From Diospyros lotus (lineage: Eukaryota; Streptophyta; Magnoliopsida; Ericales; Ebenaceae): 64,000 nt of DNA. A model generated the notes under the pieces. It saw only the letters and a program-made list of their open reading frames with translations. It did not search any database and was not told where the DNA came from. Below, one piece after another: positions 46,101 through 58,200 of the stretch. The stretch lies in contig NC_068349.1 in NCBI RefSeq assembly GCF_014633365.1, positions 37,525,192 to 37,589,191 of the forward strand, written 5' to 3'. Both the position numbers and the translations under genes were made by a program. Every line of letters starts with the position of its first letter. Position 1 is the first letter of the stretch.

Positions 46101-49100
46101 CACAAGTCATTATTCTCAAGTTATGAGATTAACTTCCTCCGTTAGAAAAACTAATTACCTCACCTGATGTCCTTATGGCATTCAAAATGAAATACCAATA
46201 TTGTAAAAATAGGACCAGACTGTCTGGTCAGACTGGATTAACTAGAGGAGCCTAAATGGACTGGCAATGTAACTGGTGAACCATCCGGTTCAATGAGAAT
46301 TGATAAATTGGTCTGGTTTAACTGAGAAAAAGAGGAAGCACAAGAAACAGGAGCTGGGGGGAAAAGAAGAGACAGCTGTAGTAGGAGAGACAGAGAGCTA
46401 TGGATGGAAGGGAGCAAGAAGAGGAAGAGTTGGTTAAAGAAATATGAGGGTGATATTTATACCCATTTTTGTAACTAAGAACCAAACCACAAAATATCTA
46501 GTATTATGAGTTAATTTTGTATACAAAAGGATATTTCTATAAGACAAAAATACAGAATATCTGGTACTGTGGGTTAATTTTGGATCCAAGAACTTGTAAC
46601 ATATTAAATATCACCATAACAAATTAATAATTATGCATACAAAATTTTAGAGAGCACATGAGAAGAAGTGGAGAGGAGGAGGGAGAGTTGCAAAAGGAGA
46701 GATTGAGAGAGATGAATGAAAGGGAGTGAAAAGAGGAAGAGTCGGTTGAAGAACTCTTAGGCAAGATTAGTGTTTCTCATATTTTATACCCCAAGTATAT
46801 TTTTGTAATTAAGACAAAAGATACAAATTATCTAGTAGTATGGATAAATTTTGTATTAAAAAATATACAATAATAAATATCACCACAATAAATTAATAAT
46901 TATGTATAAACGTTTGTAATTATACATATATTTTTGTAATATGTATACATATTTAATTTATTTAAGTTAGCAACAACGTATCAAAGCTTTATCCCACTAT
47001 GTGGTTTTGGTTGTATGGATTCTAGCTTGCCGATAAACTTCATCTATTTGGCCAATCTTCTATAAGACCATTTATGACGCATATCATGCCTAAGAGTTTC
47101 TCTGCAAGTTTTTCTTTTTCATTTTTCTATCTTTTTTGCTAAAACTTCTTTCATTACATTTACTTTTCTCATAGGAGTTTCTATTGGTCTTTCTCACTCA
47201 ACTCAAATCATTTTAATCGAACAACTAATCTGTAATAGGAGCTTCTCTAATCTTGTACGAATAACTTAATCTTAGTTCTATTCTTTCTTGTATGGTCACG
47301 CATTTATCATAACATCCTCATTTCCTTTACGCTTTTATTTTGCATATGTTGGTGCTTTATTGCTCAAATTCTGTGCCACACAACATAACTAGTTTTATAA
47401 CTGTCTGATGATTTGTTTAGCTTTAATAGGATTTTGTTATTGCATAAAATGCTTATAATTGTTTAATTACTTCTGACCCCAGTTTGACTATTGACTCTTT
47501 CCCTTTCCCAATTTGATACTGGAGTCTGGTTTTCAAAACATCTTGAAATATCATCTCAGTTGAATTAGTTTGATTCTCTTATACTTTACGTGACTATTAT
47601 ATAAAGGAGAAATTAAATACAGTGGATCTTGCTCTTCCTCTTCATTATAGCTTGGTATTCATTGCATCTGTATTATGCATATGTCATGACCATTAAATGA
47701 GCATTTTCTACCTGGATGACCTGAGAATTTTTAGCATTAGGACCTCTAAAGTGGAAAGGAGTCAGGGCCTGGGACTTCCACCCACTAGTCTGGTTTCACA
47801 TTGATTGGCTCCAGACGATGCAGTGTAAAAGGATTTAGGATCATCTGCTTTGATAGGTTTCACTTGCATGTGGTATGAAAGGTTTAGCATCATCAAGTCT
47901 GCTATCCGTGACTTCTGAATTCTGGTGTCATAGGACTTGGAAGCAAGTGGGTCCGTGGAAGGACATAAGTGGGACTATGAATAGGAGGGGCCAATCCTTC
48001 CTCTCCTTCCTAACGTGTGTCTCTGTCCTATTTCATTTCAGACTGGAAAAGTTATATTAGGTTGATATAGTGCTTGCATGAACATTTTTTTTTTTCAAAC
48101 TTTTTTCCAATTATGTCATCATGCTTGTTACAAGAGTTAGTTCCTCTGCTTGACTTGCAGAATTTATGTGCCTGTGACTAAAAAGACTTGGATTGCTTGC
48201 CTTGGTTGTCTTTAAGGGCATGCAAATCTGCTGAAGAGGTTGATTTTTTTCTTCTTTTGTACATGCTAAAGATTTATAGTGTTCATTTCCTTATTTCCAG
48301 CATCCCATGAGAGAAATGTAAGCATTATGCATCCTGATCTAATTGCAGGTTTACTCGCTTGAAGATGGTCCTGTGCATGCTGTTTGGAAGAATGTAGGAG
48401 TACCAGTCACTATCATCAAAATCAATGAGAAGGAGGATGTAGCTATAGACTGGCTAAAGTATGGCTATATTGTTTATAATCCCATATATGATTGACTCCA
48501 GTCCAAAACTTTTGATGGATTTCTGAAATGATAACTAGTTTTAGGATCCTCCTAACTAGTAAATAACATTTTCACTCCTTTCTTTTTCTGTTCATTTAGC
48601 ATATACTAATCCTTGGATCAATTGTTCAATATTGTCATTAGTATGAAACTGCTAGCTAATTTCTGTGGTAGTCCTAATAGAAGTACGACTTTTTTACAGC
48701 TTTGATGTTTTGTTCTCTGTACCATTTAGTGACAACTAGTTTTATCTCATTTAATCTCCAAAAATTTGGGAAAAAAATAAAATGTCCAAAGCGATTGGTT
48801 GTCTTTGTAGTTTATGTGCAGAATTAATGGAATCCATTAGAGGTTGCTTGCCAATTTGAAATAAATGAACATGGTTTAGCTAATTAGAAGCTATCAGTTG
48901 TTTTATCTTTTCATGATGATATATACTTACTTCTTGCAGCTATGATGGCATAATTGTGAACTCAATTGAAGCCAGGGAAGTTGTTTCATGGTACGTTTTG
49001 TCATCTTATTTGTAGTAGTATTCATAAAAAGTGGCTATTGTGACCATAGAAACTTCCTAATGTTTATGTTTAGTCAAAATTTTCTTCCCTCTTGCCATAT

Positions 49101-52100
49101 TTGTCCACTAAATTTTTTTGTCACAAGCCTTATATCTAAACTAAACTTCCTTGGATATGAGGGTTTTAAGTTAACGGTTAATGAGGATATTACCTATAGA
49201 ATTAAGGCAAGATGGTTAAAATGGAAAAGAGAGCCTGACATCTTATGATGATAAGATTTTGTTCAAGCTAATAGGGAAATTTTATAAGATGAGTATAAGA
49301 CTGGCTTTTTTGTATGGCATATAATGTTGGAAAACAAAGCACGAATATGTGCAAAATGTGAGTGTAAAACTGAGGAGGATGTTACAATGAATGTGCAGCC
49401 TTACAAAAAAATGATACACTTAGAAATGAAGTTATTTGTAATAAGGTCAGAGTGGCTTTTCTCCAAATAAAATGTGAGATACATAATTAAGATAGTGTGG
49501 TCATGTGAAAAGAAGACCAATCGAGGCTCTTGTGAGGAGAGTGGATTTTTTTTTTTTTGGGGGGGGCGGGGGGGGGGGGGGGGGGGGGGGGGGCGCACAA
49601 GTATTTAGCAAAAGAGGGGCTGAGGAAGACTAAGAAAAATTTAGTGGGAGACTCTTAGGTATAATAAGAGTTAGGCTTAATATGTTGTTTTTATTCAGTA
49701 AAACCTCTTTAATATTTCATGTAGTCACCCAATTTGTCCCACCAACGGTCTATTTGGCAATAATAGGCTTTCTTTCTATGCCTTATGTATTGCTACATAT
49801 TCTTTTTCTGAAACCTTATACATATGAGCATATTATTGATAAAAAAATCTATGCATACAAGCATATTATTGATAGAAAAAGCTAACATGGTGGAAATTAA
49901 CTTTGGTTAATTTTTCACCAAATACTTCATTAAATTTCCTAGATTTAAATACATTACATAGTTTGGTAATTGTGAAACTTTTGTGGTAAAATTTCTTCTC
50001 TATAGAAGATCTGCTTCTATATTGATCCATAAATTAACTTTGGTTGATATGTTCTCCGTACACATGCACTTCTAGGAAGGAGCCCTGTCCATGTTGCACA
50101 TCTATATGTCTCATGCTCCCCTAAATGTGTCGGATGCTAATCTTTTGTTTTTTAACAGAATAAACATTGGAACTTGGAGAACATACATAGACATCATTTA
50201 GACAGTGTGTTTAGACAGGAGTTTGAAAACAATTTCTTAGACACCAAAGGTGTCCCTAGTGCACGAGGTTCTCTGCTTTATGAGGGTCTTCTCTGTATGC
50301 TGCCTTAGCCTTGTTTTGCCAAAAGTCTATTTACATAACTCAAACCCATTACCTTCTACTCATAAAGGAGCAACCTTGCCATTTCTACCAAGTTGTTTAG
50401 ACTGCCTCTAATAACAAAATCAGAATGTAGATATTTACCTTCCAGAATTCTCCTTCAAGTGTCTGAATTTTAGGATTTATAAAACCAAACCTTTCAAGTT
50501 GTTTATAAATAAATATTTCTAAATTAGGTATTTGAACTTGTTGACATTTGTTGGGAAGAGGAAACTTAAGAAAAAGAGAGAAGAGAAAAAAAAAAAAAAG
50601 AGGGGAAAATAAGGAAGGGCTGAAGATATAATTTGATCCATAAGAATCTCCTTGCGAAATAAAAAGCATGGTCCAAAAGGAAAGACCACAAGACTGGGGT
50701 TGGTGCAAGCTATGTTTTCATGTTTGTAGTTTTAGTTGGGAGGTAACAAGTTAAAAGATGATATCTTGAAAGCTCATTGTTCTTGCTGCAGTTTTTTGTT
50801 CAAACCTTATTGCCTGAGTGCAATTAAGAAAAAAAAGAAGCTATGCCAGCTATATTAATGCATGGATGTAGTGTTAAATCTGCAAGGGTTCTTTCATTTT
50901 TATGGACAGACAGATGCGAGCAAAGATATTAGTCCAAGGTCACAAATTAAGGATTGAATCATGGAATTTTGGGAATTTGACAAAAATATATATATATGGA
51001 AGTGGTGGATGTGATGATTAGGAGAAAAAATAATATTGTGTGCCTCTAATAAATGAGATGGGTTGTAGAGAAGGGTAAAATGTTTAACAGAATCTGGATA
51101 TGAAATTTGGTACCCATGGAAGGATTATGGAAGGAATGGAGTGGGATTATTACGGATAATGTTAACTCAAAGATAAATATAATTTCAATGGGAGGGGAGG
51201 GGGGGTGGGGAGGGAGAGGGGTGAATTGCAAATATAAGACTTAAAATTTCATGCAAAAATGAAGCTTTTTTTTTTTTTTTATTATTTTCCTTGATAAAAA
51301 TAATGTAATAGAGACTTTGATTGATTTCACTCACTTTTTAAGTAAATGAAAGATTTATGTTGTTTATGTGGATATATGACAATTAATAAGATTGTTGAAT
51401 TGTTAGCCACCATTTCATCTAAAAGTTTAAACTGTTAGATAGAATGCTAACTTTATCTTTTATGTTATCATTTTTACTCTCAACATGCCTCCTCATGTGT
51501 GGCCAAGCTTCACTCTATAACTAGTCTAAACATGTGCAACAATTTAAATATTGGTTTAGAGTGAGGTTTGAACTCAAAACCTTTCCTTGTTTTGATACCA
51601 TGTTGAATTGTTAACCACCGTTTTATCTAGAAGCTTAAGTTGTTAGATAGAAGGTTAATTTTATCTTTTATATTATCATTTTTACTCTCAACAAAGATGA
51701 AATGGAAGGAACAATAACACAAGCAATTTAGAGTGGTTCAACTTAATCCTCCACTACCTCTAAGTTTCTCTTAAGACGATTTCCACTAAATCAAACAGTA
51801 AGAGGTTTTCAAGGTACACCCCAAACCTTTACGAACCAAGTGATTTTCTAGGCTTATCACTCAACCTTGGAGACCTAGTTGTTTTTCTTGGCTCACCAGA
51901 AAATCATTCAACCTAGAGATAAAATACAAGAATGATACACTTTATATGTATCTTAAAATGAGCCTTGACCTTCCTTGAAGGTCTAAGTAAAATAAAAACT
52001 TACAACACAATAGGAATTTAACAAGCTCTAATGAAAAGATCTTACAAGAAGCTTCTACAAAGAATGCAAGAAAAATGAGCACTCGGAAGCTTTGAGAGAT

Positions 52101-55100
52101 TTTGAGCACTTTGATTTTTTTAAGGCTTGAATCACTAGAGATCTTGAAATAGCGTTTCTTGTATTGCTTGTATGTAGACATGGCCACGGTTCATGAACCG
52201 CCGGTTCCGGTTCATGAACCGCCGGTTCCGGTTCAAGAAATCTTTGAACCTGAACCGAACCGCCCAAGGGCGGTTTGGGACGGTTCGGTTCCGGTTCCGG
52301 TTCGTGCCGGTTCGGTCAACGGTTTGGACCGGTTCGGTCAACGGTTTGAGCCGGTTCGGTCAACGGTTCCGGTTCCGGTTCAAACCGAATTTTTTTAATT
52401 TTTTTTTAAATATTGTTGTATTCAATTTTGGTCCTTGTTCCGTTGTTCGGTTCGGTTTGGTTTCGATTTTTAATTGTTAAATGTAATTGTAAATATAAAT
52501 ATTCTCAACCATATTTTTAATAAAAAAACACTACTAAAAATTGAAGAAATATAAGTAATAATTTCATTAAAAATAATTAAAACAACTAAACAAGTATGTA
52601 ATATAAGTAATTAATTTTTACAAATGTGAAAAATAAAAAATAAAAAATAGAATTAGACTTAATTTCATTAAAAAATAATTACAACAAAAATGTAATACAA
52701 GTAATTAATTTTTACAAATGTGAAAAAAAATAAAATATGGACTTGGATCCTACGCATCTTCATTGGAGTCGGAAGTCGCCGTTGTTGAACCATCATTAAC
52801 CCATTCGTCAGATGATGATGAATGGATAAGTTCTTCTTGACGTCGCATGTTAGCTCTTTCCCAATCATCGAGGCAAACTTGAGCTTCCAATGATTCTGGA
52901 GCCAATCTTGATCTTCTTTCGTCCAAAATGTTGCCTCCACTACTGAATGTTTGTTCAACGGCTACAGTTGAAGCTGGAACTGCAAGAAGTTGACTTGCAA
53001 TAATTGCAAGAGTTGGAAATGTCTCCTTGTGCCTTTTCCACCACTCCAAAATTTCAAAATTTAAACCTGTATCATCACCAAACTCAAAAACTGTGGTTAG
53101 ATAAGTTTCGAGCTCCGAATGTGAGCTCGATCTAGGTTTTTTCCTCCTTTGATCTAAAAATTTATGACCCCATTTCATTGGTTGGGAGGAAGAGGAATGC
53201 GGAGCCATGGATGGAAATGATTCTTCACTACTAGGAGCAATAACATATGCTTCATATAATTGATTGCATAAAGTTCTAACCTTAGAAATTATAATATTCA
53301 CATCAATTTCTTCATTATTTTCTAATCCTAACAACGAATAATAGTTAGACAAACACTCAATTAAACCATCAAATTTACACCTAGGATCAAATACCATAGT
53401 AACAAGAAAAATTTCAGGAATAAATTGATAATAACGTAACCATTTTTCTCTCATTTCTAAAACAGCATGACAAATTTCTTCAACATTAATTCCTTCCATT
53501 AATACACCGGCCACATTCATTGCTTCTATTAAAAATTGATGTGAAGTTGGTTTATAAACACTACTAAGTGTATGAGTAGCATCATTAAAAATTCGTAAAA
53601 TATTCAAAATTGAACTACAAACATTCCACATAGTTGGAAAAATAGGATATTGTGGAATATAATTTGCTGCAAAAGAACACAATAAATCTTTATATTCAAA
53701 AGATTGATTAAGTAATTTAAAAGTTGAGTTCCAACGAGTAGGGACATCTTTTGAAAAACGTTTTGGGGTTTGACCATTGGAGGTGCAAAAATGTGCCCAT
53801 GCTTTTGCAGTTCGAGGGTGTACCCAAATATAAGAAATAACATTTCTAATTGGATCTAAATAAGAATTAAGTGACTTAATACCATCTTGAACACATAAAT
53901 TTAAAACATGACATGCACATCTAACATGAAAAAATCTTCCACCAAAATTTGGTTGGCAAATTCTTTTCAATTCATTAATAGAAGCAGTATTAGCCGATGC
54001 ATTATCAAAAGAAATTGAAAAAATTCTATTAACTAATCTATATTCTTGTAAAATTTGTTGAATTATTCTACAAATATTTTCAGCATTATGACTTTCATCA
54101 AAACATCGATACGCAAGAATTCTTTTTTGTAAAACATAATTTTCATCAACCCAATGACAAGTAATACCCATATATGAATGAGTTTGCCAATGATCACTCC
54201 AAATATCACTACAAATAGAAACATTAATATTATTGTTTTGAAAATATGTTATCAATTCAATTTTTGAGTTTTTAAACAATTTTAACAAATTCCTTTTCAA
54301 AGTATTTCTAGGAATTGATTTAAAACTAGGATTAACAAAGTTTTGACAAAATCGAGTAAAACCTAATTTTTCACCAAAACTAAAAGATAAATGATCAATT
54401 GCTACCATTTCAGCTAAACCAGACCTACAATTAGCTTCATTATAATGAAATAATTGAGGAGAGTTTGAAGAGGTAGCAAACCCGGATATTTGTGTTTGAT
54501 CGCGGCTCAATCCAACCTTGAGCGGGTGCTTTGTTTGCAAATGTCGGGCGAAAGTACCATATCCACCTCCTTGCTTGAATTTGTATACTTGATTACAATA
54601 ATTACAAGATACATCAAATTTACCATCTCCTTTTGGTGTTTTCTTGAAATGAATATTAAAAATATCAGAAGTAGAAATTTTTCCACCTCCCTTTTGTTGA
54701 GTTTCACTCTCTTGTGTTTGAAAATTTTGAGCTTCAAACTCAACATTTTCAACATTTCTACCTTCACTTGCCATTTTTTTGAAAAAAGTATGATAATAAA
54801 AAAATATAATAATGATAAAATAATATAGTAACAAGTAATAAATAATTAATAATATAATTGAATAAATTGATAAATAACAAAATGAGAAGATTGAAGAAAT
54901 TGAAATTAAAATATTAAATGAGAGACAAAATTGAGAGAATAATAATAGCTTGAGACTTGAGAGAGAGAGAGAGAGAGATAGAGAGAAAGTGTGAAAAATG
55001 AGTGGGGGAGGGAGGGGTATATATAGATAGGAATTATAAAATTTAAAAAAAAAAAAAAAGTTTGAGGGGGGGGGGGGGGGGGTTCCAACGGTCCAATCCA

Positions 55101-55244
55101 ATTTGGACCGTTGGGGGGGGGGGGGGGGCTGTCGTCCAACGGTCCAATTTGGACCGTTGGGGGGGGGGGGGGGGGCTGTCCAACGGTCCAATTTGGACCG
55201 TTGGGGGGGGGGGGGGGGGCTGTCCAACGGTCCAATTTGGACCG

Positions 55245-55284
<40 letters not shown>

Positions 55285-58200
55285 CGCGCCGCGCACGGGG
55301 GGGAGGGGGGGGGCCGCGCACGGGGGGAGGGGGGGTGCACCGTGCGCGGCCGCACGCGCACGGGGGGGGAGGGGGGCCGGTTCCGCGGACCGGAACCGGC
55401 GGTTCCGGTTCCGGTTCCGCGGACCGGAACCGGCGGTTCCGGTTCCGGTTCCGCGGAACCGGCGGTTCCGGTTCCGCGGAACCGGCGGTTCCGGTTCTCC
55501 GGAACCTTGAACCGGAACCGGACCGAATTTCGCCGGTTCGGTCCGGTTCCGGTTCCGGTTCCGGTTCGGCCGGTTCCGGGTCCGGTTCCGGCCGGTCCGG
55601 TTCCGGTTCGAACCGCCGGTCCGGTTCAATTTTGGCCATGTCTACTTGTATGTGTTTCTTTGATGAATGAGCTCTTATTTATAGGCAAACAAGTGGTTAT
55701 TTCAAAATAAGACAGTATTCAGTGTGTTCTGGGAATTTTTTTCAAAATTAACAAACGACTATTTCAAAATAGAGATGGAAACTTAAAAAAAAAAATTCAT
55801 GAAAGGTTTATTTAGAAATAAATCAGGTTATTTCAAAATAAAGTATTCCACAGCCTATTCTGGAAATTTATTTCGAAATAGGTTAATTCATATTTTGAAA
55901 TAGGATTTTGAACTTTCAGAAAGTTTTCGAAGCAATGAGTTTATTTTGAAACACATCAAAGGTATTTTGAAATATGCGCTGTTTTCAAAAACCTTAATTT
56001 TTTCAATTTTTAAATACCTTAATTATATGAACTTATTTTGAAACCATTTTGAATAGGTTTTCAAATAAATCAATGAGGGTTTTTGTTATATCAAAATCAA
56101 ACTCAACAAATAAGCTTTAAATAATGGGGTAGTGAAGAGAATAGAATATAAGATTTTGCAACTAAAATTGTTCTAGGAGAAGAAACTGAATGTTTTTGGT
56201 ACATATGCACTACAAGGTGGGTTAGAAGAAGAGATAGAAACAAAATTTGTGGAAAGATTTAGAGGGGTTGGTACTACAAATACCTAAAGGAGAGAAGACC
56301 ATTTAGGAGATGACTTAAATGGTCATCTGTGCAGAGAAGGGAATGGATATGGGGATATACATGGAACTTATGAATTTGGACAAAGAAATAATGAAGGTAA
56401 AAATTATTTTGGATTTTGCCACAACTTAAGTGCTAACAACAGCCAACACTAGGTTTAAAAAACAGGACAAATAGTTGATCACATATAAAAATGGGTTATC
56501 AACTACTTATGAGACAAGAGGTTTGCTTATTTTGTATTGTAAAGTTATACTAAGAGAGTGCTTGACCACTTAACGTAGACTTATGGTCCTTGACATCCAT
56601 ATAAAAAAAATGGAGGAGAAAAAATAATACAAAAATGAAGACCAGGAATCAAATGGTGTGATTTAAAAGGTGAAAAACAAAACTATTGCGGAAGAAAAAT
56701 TTTGTGACAGAAGAGGTTGGTCAGTAAAAGGAGGGGTTGACTAAATGTGGAATGAAATGACTGTTGCTATTTGAAATACAACAAAATAGTCTGAGGAGAG
56801 TTGAAGGGAGAAGTCTCAAATCAAAAAGAGTTTTTCCAGTGAAATGAAAAGGTACAACAAAAAATCAAAACTAAGAGAGTTTCCTATAAGACTTTACCAA
56901 CGAAGATATAGCTATAGATAGAAATGATTGGCCAGCTAGAATTCATATAACTAGCCCATCTTGTGTGGGATTAAGGTTTGATATGTTGTTATAGTTATTC
57001 AGCTAAGTAAGTTGAAGCTGTAGAACCTATGTTACTAAGAGATACAATTTCTCGGATGAGGGTTTATTTGCTTGCTTTGAATATATTTCTTCAATTTGCA
57101 ACCTGGTAATGATTTTGCAGACTTTATTTGAATTAAATGAATAATTTTACCTGTGACAGTCTTTTGCAGGAACCGTTTAAGTCTCTGCCTCTTATATGGA
57201 CTATCCATGAAAAGACATTGGCTGCTAATTTGAGAAAATACACATTAAATAGCCAGTTTGAGCTTGTAAGTTATTGGAAGAAGTTGATCAATCGTGCTAC
57301 TGTTGTGGTCTTCCCAAACCATGCCCTGCCGGTAATACTCGTTAGACATGTCTGCTGTCCATTTTGTTCGTGTTCTCTCTAGAGACAGTGTCCATAAGAA
57401 GAGCAATGGGGGGCTATAGTTATTGATGCATACTATCTATTATCAAACTAGAAAAAGAGTGCCCGCATTTAAATTTCCTGGAGTAGTGGTTTATATTACT
57501 GGGACCTGGGTAACAATTTTGGGCATGGCTATGTTTCCTAGTGTTGAATTCATTTTCTTCTCATGTCTAAGGGCACGGGTATACTGTTAAGCTCCATAGT
57601 TCTAATTAATCTTTATTTGCTTAATAAAAATTATGTTTTCCAAGTGTCATACAACTTTTTATGCATAGAATTGGAGGTTTTTATTTTTTGGTGTGATAAA
57701 TAGAGTTGGACTTCATGCATAGCTTCACAAAAACTCCTTTTAACGTATTTATTTAGCTCATATCCAACTGATCATTTAGCTCATATGCCATATACTATTG
57801 CAAGTCCATGTCACGTAGTTGGTGACATGATTGGATATTCGCAAATTTTGAGATCAATTACTGTTCCAATCAAGAGTTGGTGAACAATCCAAAAAGAAAT
57901 GAAGAGCCATAGGCAAATTTTTCATCTGATTATGTCTAAATTTAATCAAGGAATTATTCTAATTGAATATATCCTAACCTTGTTTCAGCTGCTAATCGCT
58001 TTATGATACTACTAGTTGTCTTAGCAGTCAAGATATTAGATGCATAAGTTGGTTTAAAGTCCGTTTTCCCAACCTCCATCTGTTTTACTGTCAGATGCTT
58101 TACTCTGCATGTGATGTCGGAAACTACTTTGTTATTCCGGGTTCTCCTGCTGAAGCATGGGAAGCGGACAACTTTATGGTTTCACACAAAGATAGTCCAT

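Larger units (their letters stand above)
43826..48348 (+). other. 4.5 kb intron 2 of the glycosyltransferase
   Basis: GT 43826, AG 48348. Holds a hAT MITE, a complete TRIM, a GA-rich duplicated stretch and an RTE LINE tail. Sequence from 47430 to 48348 shows nothing recognised. Confidence 0.85.
52175..55644 (-). mobile_element. Full-length autonomous hAT transposon (3,470 bp)
   Basis: Terminal inverted repeats TAGACATGGCCA at both ends and a perfect 8-bp target duplication CTTGTATG (52167-52174 and 55645-55652). It contains one long, unbroken transposase gene on the minus strand. Both subterminal regions carry dense GGTTCCGG/CCGGAACC arrays (52186-52385 and 55378-55630), likely transposase-binding sites. 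The coding 5' side also carries four palindromes separated by G tracts. Everything needed for mobility appears present. It sits in intron 4 of the glycosyltransferase, antisense to it. Confidence 0.96.
51694..56150. repeat. LTR-like or repeat sequence split by the hAT element
   Basis: Flanks 51694-52174 and 55645-56150 form one stretch once the hAT is removed. On the minus strand GCCTATAAATAAGAGCTC (near 55668-55687) looks like an LTR TATA region. The right part repeats a near-palindrome of the form TATTTCAAAATA at least six times between 55690 and 56060. No termini or TSD found. Confidence 0.4.
48991..57159 (+). other. 8.2 kb intron 4 of the glycosyltransferase
   Basis: Donor TG|GTACG at 48991; acceptor GACAG|TC at 57159/57160, chosen over the later TTTGCAG because only it keeps the phase and gives LLQEPFKS, conserved in the family. 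Holds LINE pieces, a SINE, a TRIM, an LTR-like stretch and the hAT element. Confidence 0.8.

Noticed and set aside
49401..49598. PolyPro minus-strand frame
   Set aside because: Translation of the G tract on the opposite strand.
52750..55629. 959-residue version of the hAT transposase
   Set aside because: The extra 285 N-terminal codons are Arg-Asn, polyPro and Trp-Thr-Val repeats translated from the subterminal arrays and C tracts. The BED finger follows soon after the Met at 54774, a normal spacing.
55062..55710. Several long Gly- or Pro-rich frames on both strands
   Set aside because: They arise from G/C homopolymers and GGTTCC repeats lacking stop codons in any frame. No family resemblance.
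51358..56108. One LTR with TGTTG...CAACA ends around the TRIM and hAT
   Set aside because: The ends look plausible, but the flanking five bases (ATTTA and AATAA) do not match, so the boundary is unsupported.
57160..57170. Splice acceptor TTTGCAG|GAACC for glycosyltransferase exon 5
   Set aside because: It breaks the reading frame from exon 4. The acceptor ten bases earlier keeps the phase and gives the conserved LLQEPFKS.
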